Source: Antedon mediterranea
Lineage: Eukaryota > Echinodermata > Crinoidea > Comatulida > Antedonidae
Direction of reading: 5' to 3'
DNA: 64,000 nucleotides
Assembly (NCBI RefSeq): GCF_964355755.1
Contig: NC_092672.1
Span: 5,084,001-5,148,000 of the forward strand
The notes under the pieces were generated by a model. It was not told where the DNA came from and ran no database searches. It was given only the letters and a program-made list of their open reading frames with translations. Shown one piece after another: positions 32,901-44,134 of the stretch; the stretch's first letter is position 1, and each line of letters begins with the position of its first letter. Both the position numbers and the translations under genes were made by a program.

Positions 32901-34961
32901 GTCAGCTGTCGAAATACAATTGGTAAGCCTGCCTTTTGTTACAAAATCTCTACATCCTCCTGCCACCCCATGAACCCACTCCTGATGCCCTACCACTACC
33001 CTCCGACACGGTTCTAGGACATCTACCCCCTAGACAGTTACCCCCCGGATGTTTACCACCCGGACAACTACCCCCTTAGGATAACTACCCCCCGGACAAC
33101 TACCCCCCGGACAACTACCCCCTTAGGACAACTACCCCCTTAGGACAACAACCCCCCGGACAACTACCCCCCAGACAACCACCCCCTTAGGACAACTACC
33201 CCCTTAGGACAACTACCCCCCGGTCAACTACCCCCCCGGTCAACTATCCCCCGGTCAACTACCCCCCGGCCAACTACCCCCCGGTCAACTACCCCCCGGT
33301 TTTTAACGGGTGTTTCGAAACTAGAGACCCGAGACCTGACACGAGACCCAATACGAAAAGGGAGACCTATATTTGGGTCTCCCTTTTCGTATATTAGGGT
33401 CTCCCTTTTCGTATAGTGTGGTCTCCCTTTTCTTATAGTGGGTCTCCCTTTTCGTATATTTGGGTCTCCCATTTCGTATATTTGGGTCTCCTTTTTCGTA
33501 TATTTGGTCTCCCTTTTCGTATATTTAGGTCTCCCTTTTCGTATAGTGGAGTCTCCCTTTTCGTATAGTGGGGTCTCCCTTTTCGTATATTTAGGTCTCC
33601 CTTTTCGTATTGGGTCTCGGGTCTCTGGTCTCTGGTCTCGGGTCTCTAGTTTCGAAACACCCGTTTTTAACCGATTATTCTGTTTAACAGCACGCTAGAC
33701 CCTAGATGTGCTAGATTTAAAGTACCGTATTTATTGAAAAAAACGGCCTGGGCTGTTTATTGTTTAGGTGGTTTTTAGGTGGACATTTATTGGAAGAAAG
33801 TTGTTTATTCAATGGGAGGGGGTATAATCTAATGAAAATAGACGCCGATTATTCCATAAGATGTGTCATGGGAGTTACATGGTCACCGTTTATTTGAGGG
33901 GAATTTATTTAAAGATCGCCGTTTATTCGGTGAGTGAACATTGAGGTCAAATATCAAAAGTGATATTATTCTTCAAGTGTACAAAAATACAAAATGACAA
34001 ATTTGAGACAAAAATTAATTCTTTTAAGACCAGTGGTTATCGAAGCATTGTCCTGACGCAAAAATTATTATTATTATTAGCGAACCCAGTTTTTACAGTA
34101 AATACAGGGAGTACTATATAATACGTTCGACTATCCTATGATCATGTGTGACAATCTTCAGTTTATACCAGGCTATATTTATGTTCAATCTTTTACTTTT
34201 GTTTACAATAATGAATAGTAATTCGTCAAAGTAACGAATTAAAATATAGTTATTAATTCCTATTATACGCTGTTGCAGAGTTGAATGGTCTGGGTGGTAG
34301 TTGTCCGTACGGGGTGTAGTTGTTCTAAAGGGATAGTTTTCTGGGTGGTAGTTGTCCAGGGGTTAGTTGTCCTACAAGATTAGTTGCCCTCGGAGTATTT
34401 TCCAGGAAGTAGTTGTCATACGGGGAGTATTGTGTCAGAGGTAGTTGTCCGGGGGGTAATTGTCCGGGGGTAATTGTTCCTAGGGGGTAATTGTTCCTAG
34501 GGGGTAATTGTTCCTAGGGGGTAATTGTTCCTAGGGGGTAATTGTTCCTAGGGGGTTGTTGTCCTAAGGGGGTTGTTGTCCTAAGGGGGTTGTTGTCCGG
34601 GGGGTATTTGTCCTAAAGGGGTAGTTGTCCGGGGGGTAGTTGTCCTAAAGGGGTAGTTGTCCTAAGGGGGTAGTGGTCCAGGTGGTAGTTTTCCGGGTGG
34701 TAAATGTCCAGGGGGTGAATATCCGGATACGCTCCGACACACCACCACCAATGCAACCACCTTACCCAATACATTAACACCACCCTGATGCGCTACCACC
34801 TTTTAATCGCCCACCCACTCTTACGTTTCATTTCACAGATGATTGAAGAAAGTGAAGAGAGATTAAGTGAAGATCAGATAGAAGAACTCCTACAATTGAT
34901 AAGCACTCATTTAATAGGAGAACAAACGGAGGAAATGGAAGTAGAGCAAGACGCAGAATGA
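29958..34961 (+). CDS. CRCP: RNA polymerase III subunit RPC9 (CRCP), complete
   Basis: Six coding exons in phase: 29958-29965 (only ATG GAG AT), 30492-30528, 30631-30723, 30817-30911, 32865-32922 and 34839-34961 (TGA), total 414 nt and 137 residues; human CRCP has 148. The start MEIVDENSAMLSNYEV aligns without gaps to human CRCP's first 16 residues, which supports the 8-base first coding exon. Later landmarks are YLEKTPC, KLTKAEKLQLLNQRPTSAVE and MIEESEERLSEDQIEELL, followed by an acidic tail. Family role: RPC9 pairs with RPC8 in the stalk of Pol III and helps initiation of tRNA and 5S transcription; vertebrate CRCP was first described as a CGRP-receptor component. The intron between 32922 and 34839 is packed with inverted tandem arrays. 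Poly(A) signal at 35276-35281. Confidence 0.97.
30992..31068. mobile_element. left part of a family A MITE
   Basis: ACATTATCAAACTGGTTTGA, then ACAAAAAAAGTGTGATGTACCCAAATATA and TGGGCACATG. The right half is missing at the point where the 1.45-kb element begins. A piece resembling the right end (GTAGACATAGCTTTAG) appears at 32799-32815, beyond the element and a SINE. Confidence 0.6.
31072..32521. mobile_element. 1.45-kb element bounded by AGGTTATATGCA inverted repeats, with a tRNA-like segment
   Basis: Left end AGGTTATATGCAAGATATGCATATAACCTC (a small palindrome), right end TGCATATAACCT. The interior has an (ATTT)n tract, a block rich in GCGC/TACG alternations (31270-31580) unlike nearby DNA, and at about 32135-32205 a tRNA-like piece with GGCTCGGTGGTCTGTGCTCG and a B-box-like GAGATCGAGTCTCACC. 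No transposase ORF is seen, so it is non-autonomous or composite. Lies in the CRCP intron 30911-32865. Confidence 0.55.
32570..32801 (-). mobile_element. tRNA-derived SINE, family b
   Basis: On the minus strand the head reads GGAGTTGTGGCTTGGTGGTT, with a B box inside GGGTCCAGGGTTCAAATCCC. The body continues through CACATGTCAGGATTTTTTC and AATGATCAGCAATAGCTGGA to a 3' end near CACCCTCATTTAAATACGG. A second copy lies at 57262-57482. Confidence 0.85.
33036..33302. repeat. C-rich tandem array, inverted partner of 34283-34722
   Basis: About 16 units of 14-17 bases, alternating GGACAACTACCCCCC and TTAGGACAACTACCCCC, degenerate at the left edge. The same unit appears in reverse complement at 34283-34722, so the two arrays can pair as a giant hairpin around 1 kb of DNA. 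Confidence 0.92.
33305..33665. repeat. inverted repeat enclosing a GTCTCCCTTTTCGTATA array
   Basis: 33305-33336 and 33634-33665 are a perfect 32-base inverted repeat (AACGGGTGTTTCGAAACTAG...), extended inward by a near-perfect second segment around CGAGACCCAATACGAAAAGG. Between the arms lie about 11 units of 19-22 bases reading GGGTCTCCCTTTTCGTATAT or ...TATAGTG. The ORFs on both strands here come from the repeat. Confidence 0.92.
33721..33960. repeat. TTTATT-rich element with TACCGTATTTATT terminus
   Basis: Starts TACCGTATTTATTGAAAAAA and contains repeated GTTTATT, GGGAGGGGG and TTTATTTGAGGGGAATTT modules. It resembles segments at 42481-42573, 42776-43296 and 52880-52955. Right boundary not clear. 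Confidence 0.45.
34283..34722. repeat. G-rich tandem array, inverted partner of 33036-33302
   Basis: About 25 degenerate units such as GGGGGTAGTTGTCC, GGGGGTAATTGTTCCTA and GTTGTCCTAAGGGG. Locally homogenised sub-blocks (five identical GGGGGTAATTGTTCCTA units near 34475-34555) show recent expansion. Ends about 115 bases before the acceptor of the last CRCP exon. Confidence 0.92.
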
Positions 34962-35275
34962 GTGAGAGTGCAATTTACAGTGCACATGCGGATACATGTT
35001 TTAGCTGACTTGGCGTTGCCTAGAGGGAGGGAAAGCAGGACTGTTTCTGACTTTGCTAATTTCGAAAACCAAACATATGTGAATGATGATGAACAAAAAC
35101 ATTTATTTATTATGACCATTTTTTATTATACATTTGTAGCACTCAGCACAATCAGGTTTATCTAACACAATTATTTGGTAAAATTCTTTAAGAAATATGT
35201 CTTTATTTTGATTATTGTATTAATGTTAAATGTCTAATTACACCAATTGTGTAGATAAAATACTATTTTATAAAT

Positions 35276-35281
35276 AATAAA
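35276..35281 (+). other. CRCP polyadenylation signal
   Basis: AATAAA 315 bases after the CRCP stop codon. CHCHD2 converges from the right, so the two 3' ends lie within about 560 bases of each other. Confidence 0.6.
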
Positions 35282-35836
35282 ATCCATTTAAAATAAATTG
35301 AAACCACTGCAGATGTCAAAGGTTATGATTTTAACTTATTCCAACACTTCACAATTCTATTATTATTGATTACTACATGTAATATAAACACACATTTTAA
35401 AGTGGTTTTACACTTCATAAATCTCCAAATTTTCCTGAGATGGTCTATTACAGTCTTTCAGACACTCCTTCTATGAAATCACTGGTAAAACTGGTTATTT
35501 ACCTAATAAATAAAAAAAGAAAATATTTATTATTAATATAATTAAATATGGAAGGATCTTATCTGAAAAATTACGAAATCAGCCCAGGTCAGGAGACTAT
35601 CCAGCATAAAGGAATTTAAACGCCAATAATGTGGATTGCATACACTTCTGATGTATTTTAAAAATTAACACAAGAAAATGATAAAACTGTGCTTGTTAGA
35701 CACAGTTACACTTTGCCAGTCGTAAAGTAACATAAAATATTAAGTTGTTCGTCGTCCGAACAACTGTGTGAAAAGAATGCAATTGTTCCTAGGCCCTAGG
35801 TTGTCAGAAATTGTAAGCTCAAGGAGTTATACCTGA

Positions 35837-38800
35837 TCAAATGTTCTTACCAAAAGAAAATTTGCATTGTCGTAGAGCCTCATTAAATCCGTCGCATAAC
35901 GCTAGGTCATGTTGGGTCTCTGCACAGTGTAGAAACTGTTGGAGTTCATAGCTACATGGTTGCTGGTTCTGTTGTTGCATTGGCTGCTGTTGATATTGAG
36001 GTGGTTGTTGTTCTTGGTAGGTCACATCAGGTTGAGACTGTCCTCCACTCCCTCCAACCATGGCATGACCAACAGCATGACCCTGAAAAAGAATTGTAAT
36101 AGTTATAAAAAAAGTTGACAAAACAGGATAAAGTGATCAGTGCACCAAACCTAATGAAAATGTTTACTGCTCTCAAATTTACTCACAACTGCAGATCCTA
36201 TTGCTACACCACCAGCCGTAGCAGCCATCTGACCAAGAAGTCCAGGTCCACGGGACTGGGCAGGTGCTCCTACCATTGATGGTTGCTGCTGGACTGGTAC
36301 AGGTGATCTTTGCTGACGTGCTGGTGGACTGGCAACAGTCCTTGGTGGAGCTGAAAGCCTATGAATTATTATATAAATGCAACAGTTTATTTAAACGATC
36401 AATATAAAAATGTATATTAAATCAGAAAATACTTTTTTTTAAATAAAATTTATGGAGTCTGTTTATCCTTCTTGTCTTTCTAGGCCCTAGGCTCATTGTT
36501 TTTGTAAAATATGGAACAACTTTTATTGATCCTCAAAAAGGAAATTCATTGCTCAATATAAACAAATATAGCATAAAACCATTCATATAAAAACATCAAA
36601 AAATACAAGATAAAATTATCTTCTTGACTTTCTGTTGTACTGGATGATACCGGAGGGAATAAAAGATTTGGCATATCGATTTGCCTAGATAGCTAGGTAG
36701 GCCTACAAACAATTTAGGCTATATATAATTTATTAAATTATGGTATTGGTACTCCTATTTTCATAATTGAAATTCAATAATTAATTTTAGTTATAAAATT
36801 AATTGTTTATTTCATTTCATTTCATTTCATTTCATAGTAACATTTATTTCCTTCATAATATACAAAATAAATAATATAATACAAAATTCATGACGAGAAG
36901 AAAGATAGTTAAAACAATACAATTTTTTTTTTCTCATCTTTAACATGAATAAAACAATATTATGAAGGAGGCACAATTTCTAAAAAGCAAAAGCTTGTGT
37001 TGAAAGTGCCTGAACAAAACAAAAAGTAACTAAAATCAAATTAGTAAATAATAGTAAATGGTATATAGGAATAAAGTAATTACCATAACGGAATATGAAA
37101 ACAATAAAAAACTGATACCTAGAATATAACTAGTTAATTAATTTACTTTTGTATTAGATATTGTTTAGTGTTAAAGACGAAGCTATGTTTGTTTGCAGAA
37201 GTTGTAATTTTGTTAGGAAGTGAGTTCCATATCTTGGGTCCAGTAAATCTAATATTATGTTGAAAAGAAGTCTTTTTGTGTTTAGGAATATGAAGGTTAT
37301 TGAGGATTCTTGTGGAATAGCCGTGAAATTCATAATTGGGAGAAAACATATCGCGTAAATGAGATGGAAGAAGAGCATTTTGGCTTTTGTAAATAAATAA
37401 ACATTGTTGGAAAATATTAATATCTGTTAATTTTAATAATTTGAGAGAACGAAATAAAGGATCTGTACTAGTTCTAGGTGAAACATTCGAAATTATTCAA
37501 ATGATTTTCTTTTGTAGTATTTGAAGTTTATTTAAATTAGATGGGAATGTGTTACACCAAACGATATTGCAATATAAAAGATATGGCAAAACAAGGGAGC
37601 AGTAGAGTGTTCGGAGAATATGATGTGGAAGAAAAGATGCCAGTCTACAAATTATACCAATATTTTTTGAGATTTTGTTTTCTGTCTCAATAACATGGGG
37701 TTTCCATGTCAGACGACTATCAATGGATACACCCAGAAATTTTGCATGATTGACCATGGGGAGAACAGAACCATTTAGTTTAATTTGCAATGGACCTAAT
37801 TTAATCGGCATCGTACTACTTCTAAACAAAACATAGCTGCACTTTTTTAGATTTACAGAAAGGCTGTTTGCCAGAAACCATTCGGATACATTAATTAAAC
37901 TTGTATTTACAGTGTTAAATAACGACTCTAAGTGTCGATTTTTACAGATTAGTGTTGTGTCATCTGCATATAAAAAGTAAGATAAAGATACTGACGAATT
38001 GTAAATATCATTCACATATAAAAGAAACAGAAGAGGACCTAGTAATGAACCTTGTGGTACTCCACAGGTAATAGGCAAATAGTCAGATTGGGAATCACAA
38101 AACTTGGTACATTGGTAGCGGTTGGATAAATAGCTCTTAAATAAATTGAGAGGAACACCGCGAATACCATAGTGATACAGTTTTGAAAGAAGAATGGGAT
38201 GGTTAATGGTATCGAATGCTTTCGATAGATCGACAAAAACACCAATTGCAAACTCATCATTTTCAAATGCATCTATTATTTCATTGGACAAATCAATTAA
38301 GGCCATTGCGGTATCAAAATGTTTGCGAAATCCAAATTGCTTATTGAATAGAATATTATTTTTTTCCATAAAGGCATAGGTTCTATTATAGATAATTCTT
38401 TCTAATATTTTAGAAAATAGCGAAAGGACTGAGATCGGTCGGTAATTAGATAAAGTGTCCTTTTTTCCTGCTTTAAAGATGGGAGTAACTCTTGCCAATT
38501 TCAATTTATTTGGAAAAACTCCTTTTGTTAAAGACAGATTAAATATGTGACATAGAGGTTTAACCAAAAGGGAAATTGATTGTTTAATAACTTTTGGACT
38601 GAATTCATCAAGTCCTTGCGCTTTATTAGTTTTAAAACACTTGACAATATCTATAATTTCTGTATCAGACACTGGACACATAAATAAAGAGTTTAAAGTA
38701 GGTAAGGGCAAATACGTTTTAAAATCAGATTGATCGGTTGGCAATTTTTTTGAAAGAGTTGGTCCAATTTCGACAAAAAACTTATTGAATTCATTTGCGA

Positions 38801-40770
38801 TTTGAGACGGGTCTTCAATGGATTCACCATTATTGCCTGTTAGAACAACTTTCGTATTCAAATTCGGAGACCTTTTAATCAAGGAGTTAATTACGCGCCA
38901 AGTACCTTTAATATCATGTTGACATTGAGTAAATCTGTTTTGATAGTATTCGGTTTTAACACGTTTAATAAGTGAATTTAAGGTATTACGGAATTTAGTG
39001 TATTTTATTTTATTATGATTGGTAGGATTATTTAGGTATTTAGCATATAACTTGTGTTTATATTTAGTAGATTGCAACAGACCATTTGACATCCAAGGTT
39101 TCAATTTTGTGTTTTTTTTACTTTGCGTAGTCATTGGAAAATGTTTATTATATAAAAGTTTTAATTTAGTTTCAAAAGTATTATAAGCTTGATTAGGTTC
39201 TTGCAATAAGTTCACATCGTTCCATGTTATTACGCTAAGCTCTCGTTTAAATTGTTCGATGTTATTTTCATTAATTTTCCTAAAAGGTTTATTTGGAGGT
39301 CTACTGACTGCTTGAGTATTTTTTTATGTTAAGGTAGATATAGAAAAAACAGGTAGGTGATCGGAAATATCGCAATAGAGCTGACCACTAGCGAGGTGTA
39401 AATCAGGCTGGTTGGTTAATATGTTATCAATAAGAGTAGCACTATTTGATGTTATCCTAGTAGGTCTAAGTATTAGCGGTAAATAAAAGTTGCTAAAAAG
39501 AGTGTTTACAAAATTGTTAGTTGTGGTTTCATAAGTATATTGCAAAATATCTATATTGAAATCACCCAACAGATATACCAGCTTATTTTCAGTTGAAAGA
39601 GTATGAAGTAGGTTATCTAGGATATCATTGAATGCATTGATATTCAAAGACGGAGCACGATAGATTGTTCCCACGATGATATTTTTCCCATGTATCTGTT
39701 CTATTTCAATAAATATCGATTCACATATTGATTCATCTGTTGTTAAATCATTACGGACAGTAACTGATACATTGTTTCGTACGTACAGGGCTACGCCACC
39801 ACCCGCCTTAGATTTCCTATTTCTAGAAAAAATATTATAACCCGGCATATCTGTTAGGGGATTATTGTCATACTGTAGCCAAGATTCAGTAATAGCAATA
39901 ACATCAAAGTCAAATTCAAGTGTAAGAAGAAAACGTTTTAAAGAATCCATCTTGCCCAAGAGACTACGTGTATTAAAATGGATAGTAGACAAAATATTTT
40001 TATCATTGTTATGCTTAGAGAAATTCTCTGAGAATGTTTCTGGATCAAAATAATTAGATTCATTTAAACTAGCATAAAATTGAGAGTGTGGATCAACATT
40101 TTCATTAATATTCATGTTCTCGTATGCCACAAAAGGGTTAAATTTCACATCAGTTGTAGAGTTGGATTGGCACATTAATTATAGGTATCATAGATAATTT
40201 AAACATTAGGTAAAAGTTAACAATAATATAATAAAATAAAAAACTAAATATAATATAACAATAATTAAACATAAAACAATTCTGTTTAGTGCTGCCGTAT
40301 TACTAATACATAGGTAGCGTAAGCGTTGCACTCCCCGTGTATAAAACGGAGAATAATTCATTAGGTATGCAACCGGGTATGCAAAGGTATAATTTGCATA
40401 ATGGTACGTAGCGGACATGCTTGGAATTTAAACAAGCAAAGCCAGGTTAAATATACTGACATTACAAAATGAAAGAAGGCAGAGAAAAAGAAACCATTCT
40501 GTATTGATTGGTTCTTGATTTTTTCCTAGGCCTAGTTAGAAACCAGGCCATCATATAGGCGCTATATGATATGATTATGTACGGTCACATATGGCCTGGA
40601 AGTACACCGACTAGGCCTAGGCCTAGGCTACTTGACTTTTTTGCCTACAAACTACCATTCCTACGGACTAAAATTCGAACACATAATTGCATATAGAGTA
40701 GCCCTAAATAAAGCATTAAAGACCTTATTGGCGAGGCAGATCTGCCACGGCTTCTTCCTCCACGGGGCAT
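35837..40770 (-). CDS. CHCHD2: CHCHD2/CHCHD10-family twin CX9C mitochondrial protein
   Basis: Minus-strand exons 40724-40770, 36187-36358 and 35837-36082, in phase, 154 residues (human CHCHD2: 151). Exon 1 encodes [16 protein letters not shown], a basic N terminus like human MPRGSRSR. The middle has [19 protein letters not shown] and [11 protein letters not shown], the conserved Gly/Ala hydrophobic segment, then a Gln-rich stretch, then the CHCH domain with two CX9C motifs (Cys 116/126 and 136/146) and [10 protein letters not shown]. Family role: imported into the mitochondrial intermembrane space through MIA40, linked to MICOS and respiratory function, and also a nuclear stress transcription factor. 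The reading frame ends after KFSFGKNI at 35837. A perfect-looking donor (GTAAGA) sits at that glycine, so an extra small last exon is possible. Intron 1 (4.4 kb) carries a LINE. Confidence 0.95.
37143..39215 (-). pseudogene. LINE reverse transcriptase, frameshifted
   Basis: The main frame 37497-39215 (572 codons) contains [65 protein letters not shown] and the catalytic YADDT, plus [10 protein letters not shown]. It ends near 37497. The C-terminal part continues in another frame to 37143 with [14 protein letters not shown], typical of the end of such proteins. At least two frame disruptions make this copy inactive. Confidence 0.9.
39324..40175 (-). pseudogene. LINE apurinic endonuclease domain
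   Basis: 283 codons. Endonuclease hallmarks: [45 protein letters not shown] and near the end SDHLPVFSI. Stops at 39324. The reverse transcriptase frame opens just beyond a run of seven A on the minus strand near 39315-39321, so a one-base slip probably split one polyprotein. Relaxed copy, not host-derived. Confidence 0.88.
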
Positions 40771-41576
40771 TTTACTTTTTAATAACTTTACTAGAAAATT
40801 CTTCGAATACGCACATTGATGATGAATGAATTGAATTTCTGATGAAATCAAACACTGCCACCAACGACGAACTACTAACAAACTTTTTTAACACCTAATT
40901 CAACAACTAATGCCTTGTCTATTGGTCTATTAAAAAGCAACTAGCTACAAAAAAATGTAAAACAAGTTAAACACACATTTATTATTGGAATAATCCATCG
41001 AAAGAAAGAATATGTACACATATGTAATAAAATCTTAGTTACAGAAAATAGATTCAACAGAAACTATGTTGATTTGAACAAACTAAACAAATCATAAAAA
41101 AAATATATAGTTTTTACTTCTTTACTAAAAAAAATAAGGAGAATATCCAAACATTACGTCAGTAAGATTATACATTTATATATGTAAACTGCGTAACTAA
41201 ATTAACAATTGGCCTAACAACACTTTTGGGCACATTTGTTCATCTTATCAATATTAGCAAATCCAAGACTTATCCCAATATTAAACTCTAATTGAAATTC
41301 CATAAACTGAATACAAAATAATAAATAATATTTATAATAATAAGACTATTAGGTTAACAAAATAAATAATTCTTTAAACTCTTTTTGTTAGTTCAGAATA
41401 CAACATTTGGTTATTATTTTTTTAAATATTTATTTGGTGTTATTTTAGAATAAAAATAATAGAATCTACTAGCAGCAAAAGTATTTTGCTATGTAAATAT
41501 TTAAATACAAGATTCAGAAGGTTTAGCACCAAATACCTTTTGGGTGCATGCATGCATGTATATAAACAAGCCAAGT

Positions 41577-41717
41577 TAATCTCTGTCTACACTATCAAAC
41601 TTTATGTGACAAAAAATGTGATTTGCCCATATATGGACATGATGATGTCATATCACTACCATATTTGGGCACATCACGCTTTTTTTGTCAAACTATTTTT
41701 ATAATATAGACAGATTA
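41577..41717. mobile_element. family A MITE
   Basis: TAATCTCTGTCTACACTATC at the left, ATAATATAGACAGATTA at the right, with the CATATATGGACATGATGATG and CATATTTGGGCACATCACGC core. Confidence 0.85.
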
Positions 41718-42000
41718 AAATAAAATTAATAAAATTTCATAAAAATTTACAGAATAAAATAATTACTGCACCAACCTTTACCTTAAAATTGTATCATAAT
41801 AAATCTTTATAATTTTTTTTTTTTAAAGAAATCACAATTGTAATATCAAATATACCATTTTGTTTAGAATTTCGTTTAAATAATATTATTGCACTGTCAA
41901 CAAAAATCATCATAATGATCACTAACTATTTATAAAATATTTTACATATCAATTTTTTGTTGGTATTTCTATTTCATCACATCATCTATTATAAATTGTT

Positions 42001-42280
42001 TACCATATATCCTCTCCCTATAACACAAAATGGGCCGACTTTGGTAGGTGGGACTATACCCGGGGAAACCTTGATTTAGGAAAAAAAAATATTGGTAAGC
42101 ATTTCATCTGACTAAAGAGAGGCCTACATTCAAACCAAAATTCAATACTGGGACTATACCCGGAGATATGCCTGTTTGTGAAGTCAGACATAAAGTAGGG
42201 GGTGGGATCAGACATGTAGTGGGATCAGACATGTAGTGGGATCAGACATGTAGTGGGATAATACCCGAGGATATACGGTA
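42001..42280. mobile_element. 280-bp element with TACCRTATATCCTC ends
   Basis: Left TACCATATATCCTCTCCCTA, right inverted CGAGGATATACGGTA. Inside, GGGACTATACCCGG occurs twice and GGGATCAGACATGTAGT is repeated three times in tandem. Confidence 0.65.
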
Positions 42281-42775
42281 GTGCCATTGTATGTTTTTCA
42301 AAGATTTTAGGATGAAAATAGCACAACAGATTAAAATATGATTTAAACATGAATTATATTACATAAACATATTATTATTATTATTATTATTATTATATCT
42401 TGTTGATTAAAATCTTGGAGGAAATATATTCTTTACATGATACAACATTGAATGCTATTTAGAATGTTAAACATTATTTGCTGTATTTAATTGAATAAAC
42501 ACCATTGTTCAGGAGGGGTTTTAGAGGGTCGTTTATTTGAGGGAGGTGTTTAATTTTTGGGTGTAATATGGTAGCATGTATAATCAAATAAATTCTCCCT
42601 ATATATGAAATAATACAACACAATTAATATCAAGAAGTGAGAAGTGATAAAATAAAGTAAAGAAATACTTGGTCAATTGTAGATCATGGAAGTCAATACA
42701 TTCTAATACAAATAGAAATGTGTTATAATGCAAAAATCATAGTAATACAATATTACATGTGTATATGTATGTGGT

Positions 42776-43230
42776 GGGGCATTTATTTGAGGAATAAAGG
42801 CACCGGGGCATTTATTTGAGGAATAAAGCCACAGGGGCACCAGGGCATTTATTTGAGGAATAAAGGCACAGGGGCATTTATTTGAGGAATAAAGCCACAG
42901 GGGCACCGGGGCATTTATTTGAGGAATAAAGGCACAGGGGCATTTATTTGAGGAATAAAGCCACAGGGGCACCGGGGCATTTATTTGAGGAATAAAGGCA
43001 CAGGGGCATTTATTTGAGGAATAAAGGCACAGGGGCATTTATTTGAGGAATAAAGGCACAGGGGCATTTATTTGAGGAATAAAGGCACAGGGGCATTTAT
43101 TTGAGGAATAAAGGCACAGGGGCATTTATTTGAGGAATAAAGGCACAGGGGCATTTATTTGAGGAATAAAGGCACAGGGGCATTTATTTGAGGAATAAAG
43201 GCACCAGGGCATTTATTTGAGGGTGTTTAT
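42776..43230. repeat. 29-bp minisatellite inside a TACCGTA-ended element
   Basis: The unit GGGGCATTTATTTGAGGAAT+AAAGGCACA repeats about 14 times. Some units carry an extra GGGGCACC or a C-to-G change (AAAGCCACA) arranged as a higher-order repeat at the left. The array ends in GGGCATTTATTTGAGGGTGT and the element closes with CGAATAAATACGGTA at 43296. A 111-codon frame on the minus strand is an artefact of the array. Confidence 0.93.
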
Positions 43231-43859
43231 TCCAAACGATGTTCTATAGGAGAGGGGATTTATTCAAGGGAGGCGTTTATTCGAATAAATACGGTACTCA
43301 TATTCTATGGTTTTAAAACAGTAAGCTGAAAAATAAGGGATATTATAGTTATGAAATGAAAACAAACAAATCATTTACAAACAGTTGTCAAATACCCCAT
43401 TTTATATTAAACATTCTTGTTTCTAAAAAAACCTGACAAGTTGTTGTTTTCAGATTGGCTGTTGCAACTAAAGCATCACAATTATTCGCATTGATACCTC
43501 TGACAATATTAGCTGCAAAATTTTGAAAGAATAGTAGCAATGACTTTTTTATCTTCATTCACACAAACATACAAAACAGGACAAAGACAGCATTACCTAA
43601 ATATTCTATAACATATAACTTTACACACAAACACATTGTGAATACATTTTGAAGTATTAACAGCAATCTTTAATAATAAATCAGTTGTTAACAACTTTAT
43701 AATAATAATAATAATAATAACAATAATAATAATAATAATAATAATAGTAATAATAATCAAACATTTATAGCACCAATTCCAAAAAGACGCATTGTATCCC
43801 GAAATTTTCTAAATAAATGAGTTTTAAAATTAATTTTAAATGAGTCAAAAGTCGGTGAA

Positions 43860-44060
43860 AGTTTCATAAAAGGTAGAAGTTTGTTTCAAAGAGAGGAATC
43901 AACAAAAGAAAACGAGTGTCCTCCATAAGTCTTAGTCCAGAAACAGATAGCAATGATTTGTCAGATGAGCAAAGGCGACGAGATGGAACACATCGAGGAA
44001 CAAGTTGGGTGATAGTTGTACTAAATAAACTGTCATGTTCCATTTTCCACAATGATTTGA
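43860..44060 (-). mobile_element. LINE reverse-transcriptase C-terminal fragment
   Basis: The minus-strand translation contains VPSRRLCSSDKSLLSVSGLR, the pattern found near the C terminus of many CR1/L2-like reverse transcriptases, then breaks off. It overlaps the expected 3' UTR of the nuclear receptor. Confidence 0.65.
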
Positions 44061-44134
44061 CGTGTCACAGGCAGCCAATCTTACTATAAATTTATTCTAG
44101 ATACACACAGCGAAAAACATAACAAAATGTGTCA

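Larger units (their letters stand above)
36805..40180 (-). mobile_element. non-LTR retrotransposon (Jockey/CR1-like), broken
   Basis: A roughly 3.4-kb LINE in intron 1 of CHCHD2, same orientation as the gene. It has an endonuclease reading frame, a reverse transcriptase reading frame, a C-terminal piece, about 330 bases of 3' UTR and a (TGAAA)n 3' tail at 36807-36835 (minus strand), typical of CR1/Jockey-type ends. Two frame breaks separate the pieces. No ORF1 protein is visible, so it is 5' truncated or belongs to a type without ORF1. Target-site duplication not found by eye. Confidence 0.9.
40771..44134. other. interval between CHCHD2 and the nuclear receptor
   Basis: No gene found. It contains a family A MITE (41577-41717), a 280-bp TACC(G/A)TA element (42001-42280), small related pieces, a 29-bp minisatellite, (AAT)n tracts at 42364-42396 and 43701-43750, and a LINE fragment. 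The receptor's 3' UTR should lie at the right end. Confidence 0.5.

Noticed and set aside
33224-33698. 80-codon ORFs on both strands in the CRCP intron
   Set aside because: Produced by tandem arrays within an inverted repeat; composition is that of the repeat unit.
42703-43038. 111-codon minus-strand ORF with repeated CAFIPQINAP
   Set aside because: Translation of the 29-bp minisatellite; a new frame every unit, with no start context or homology.
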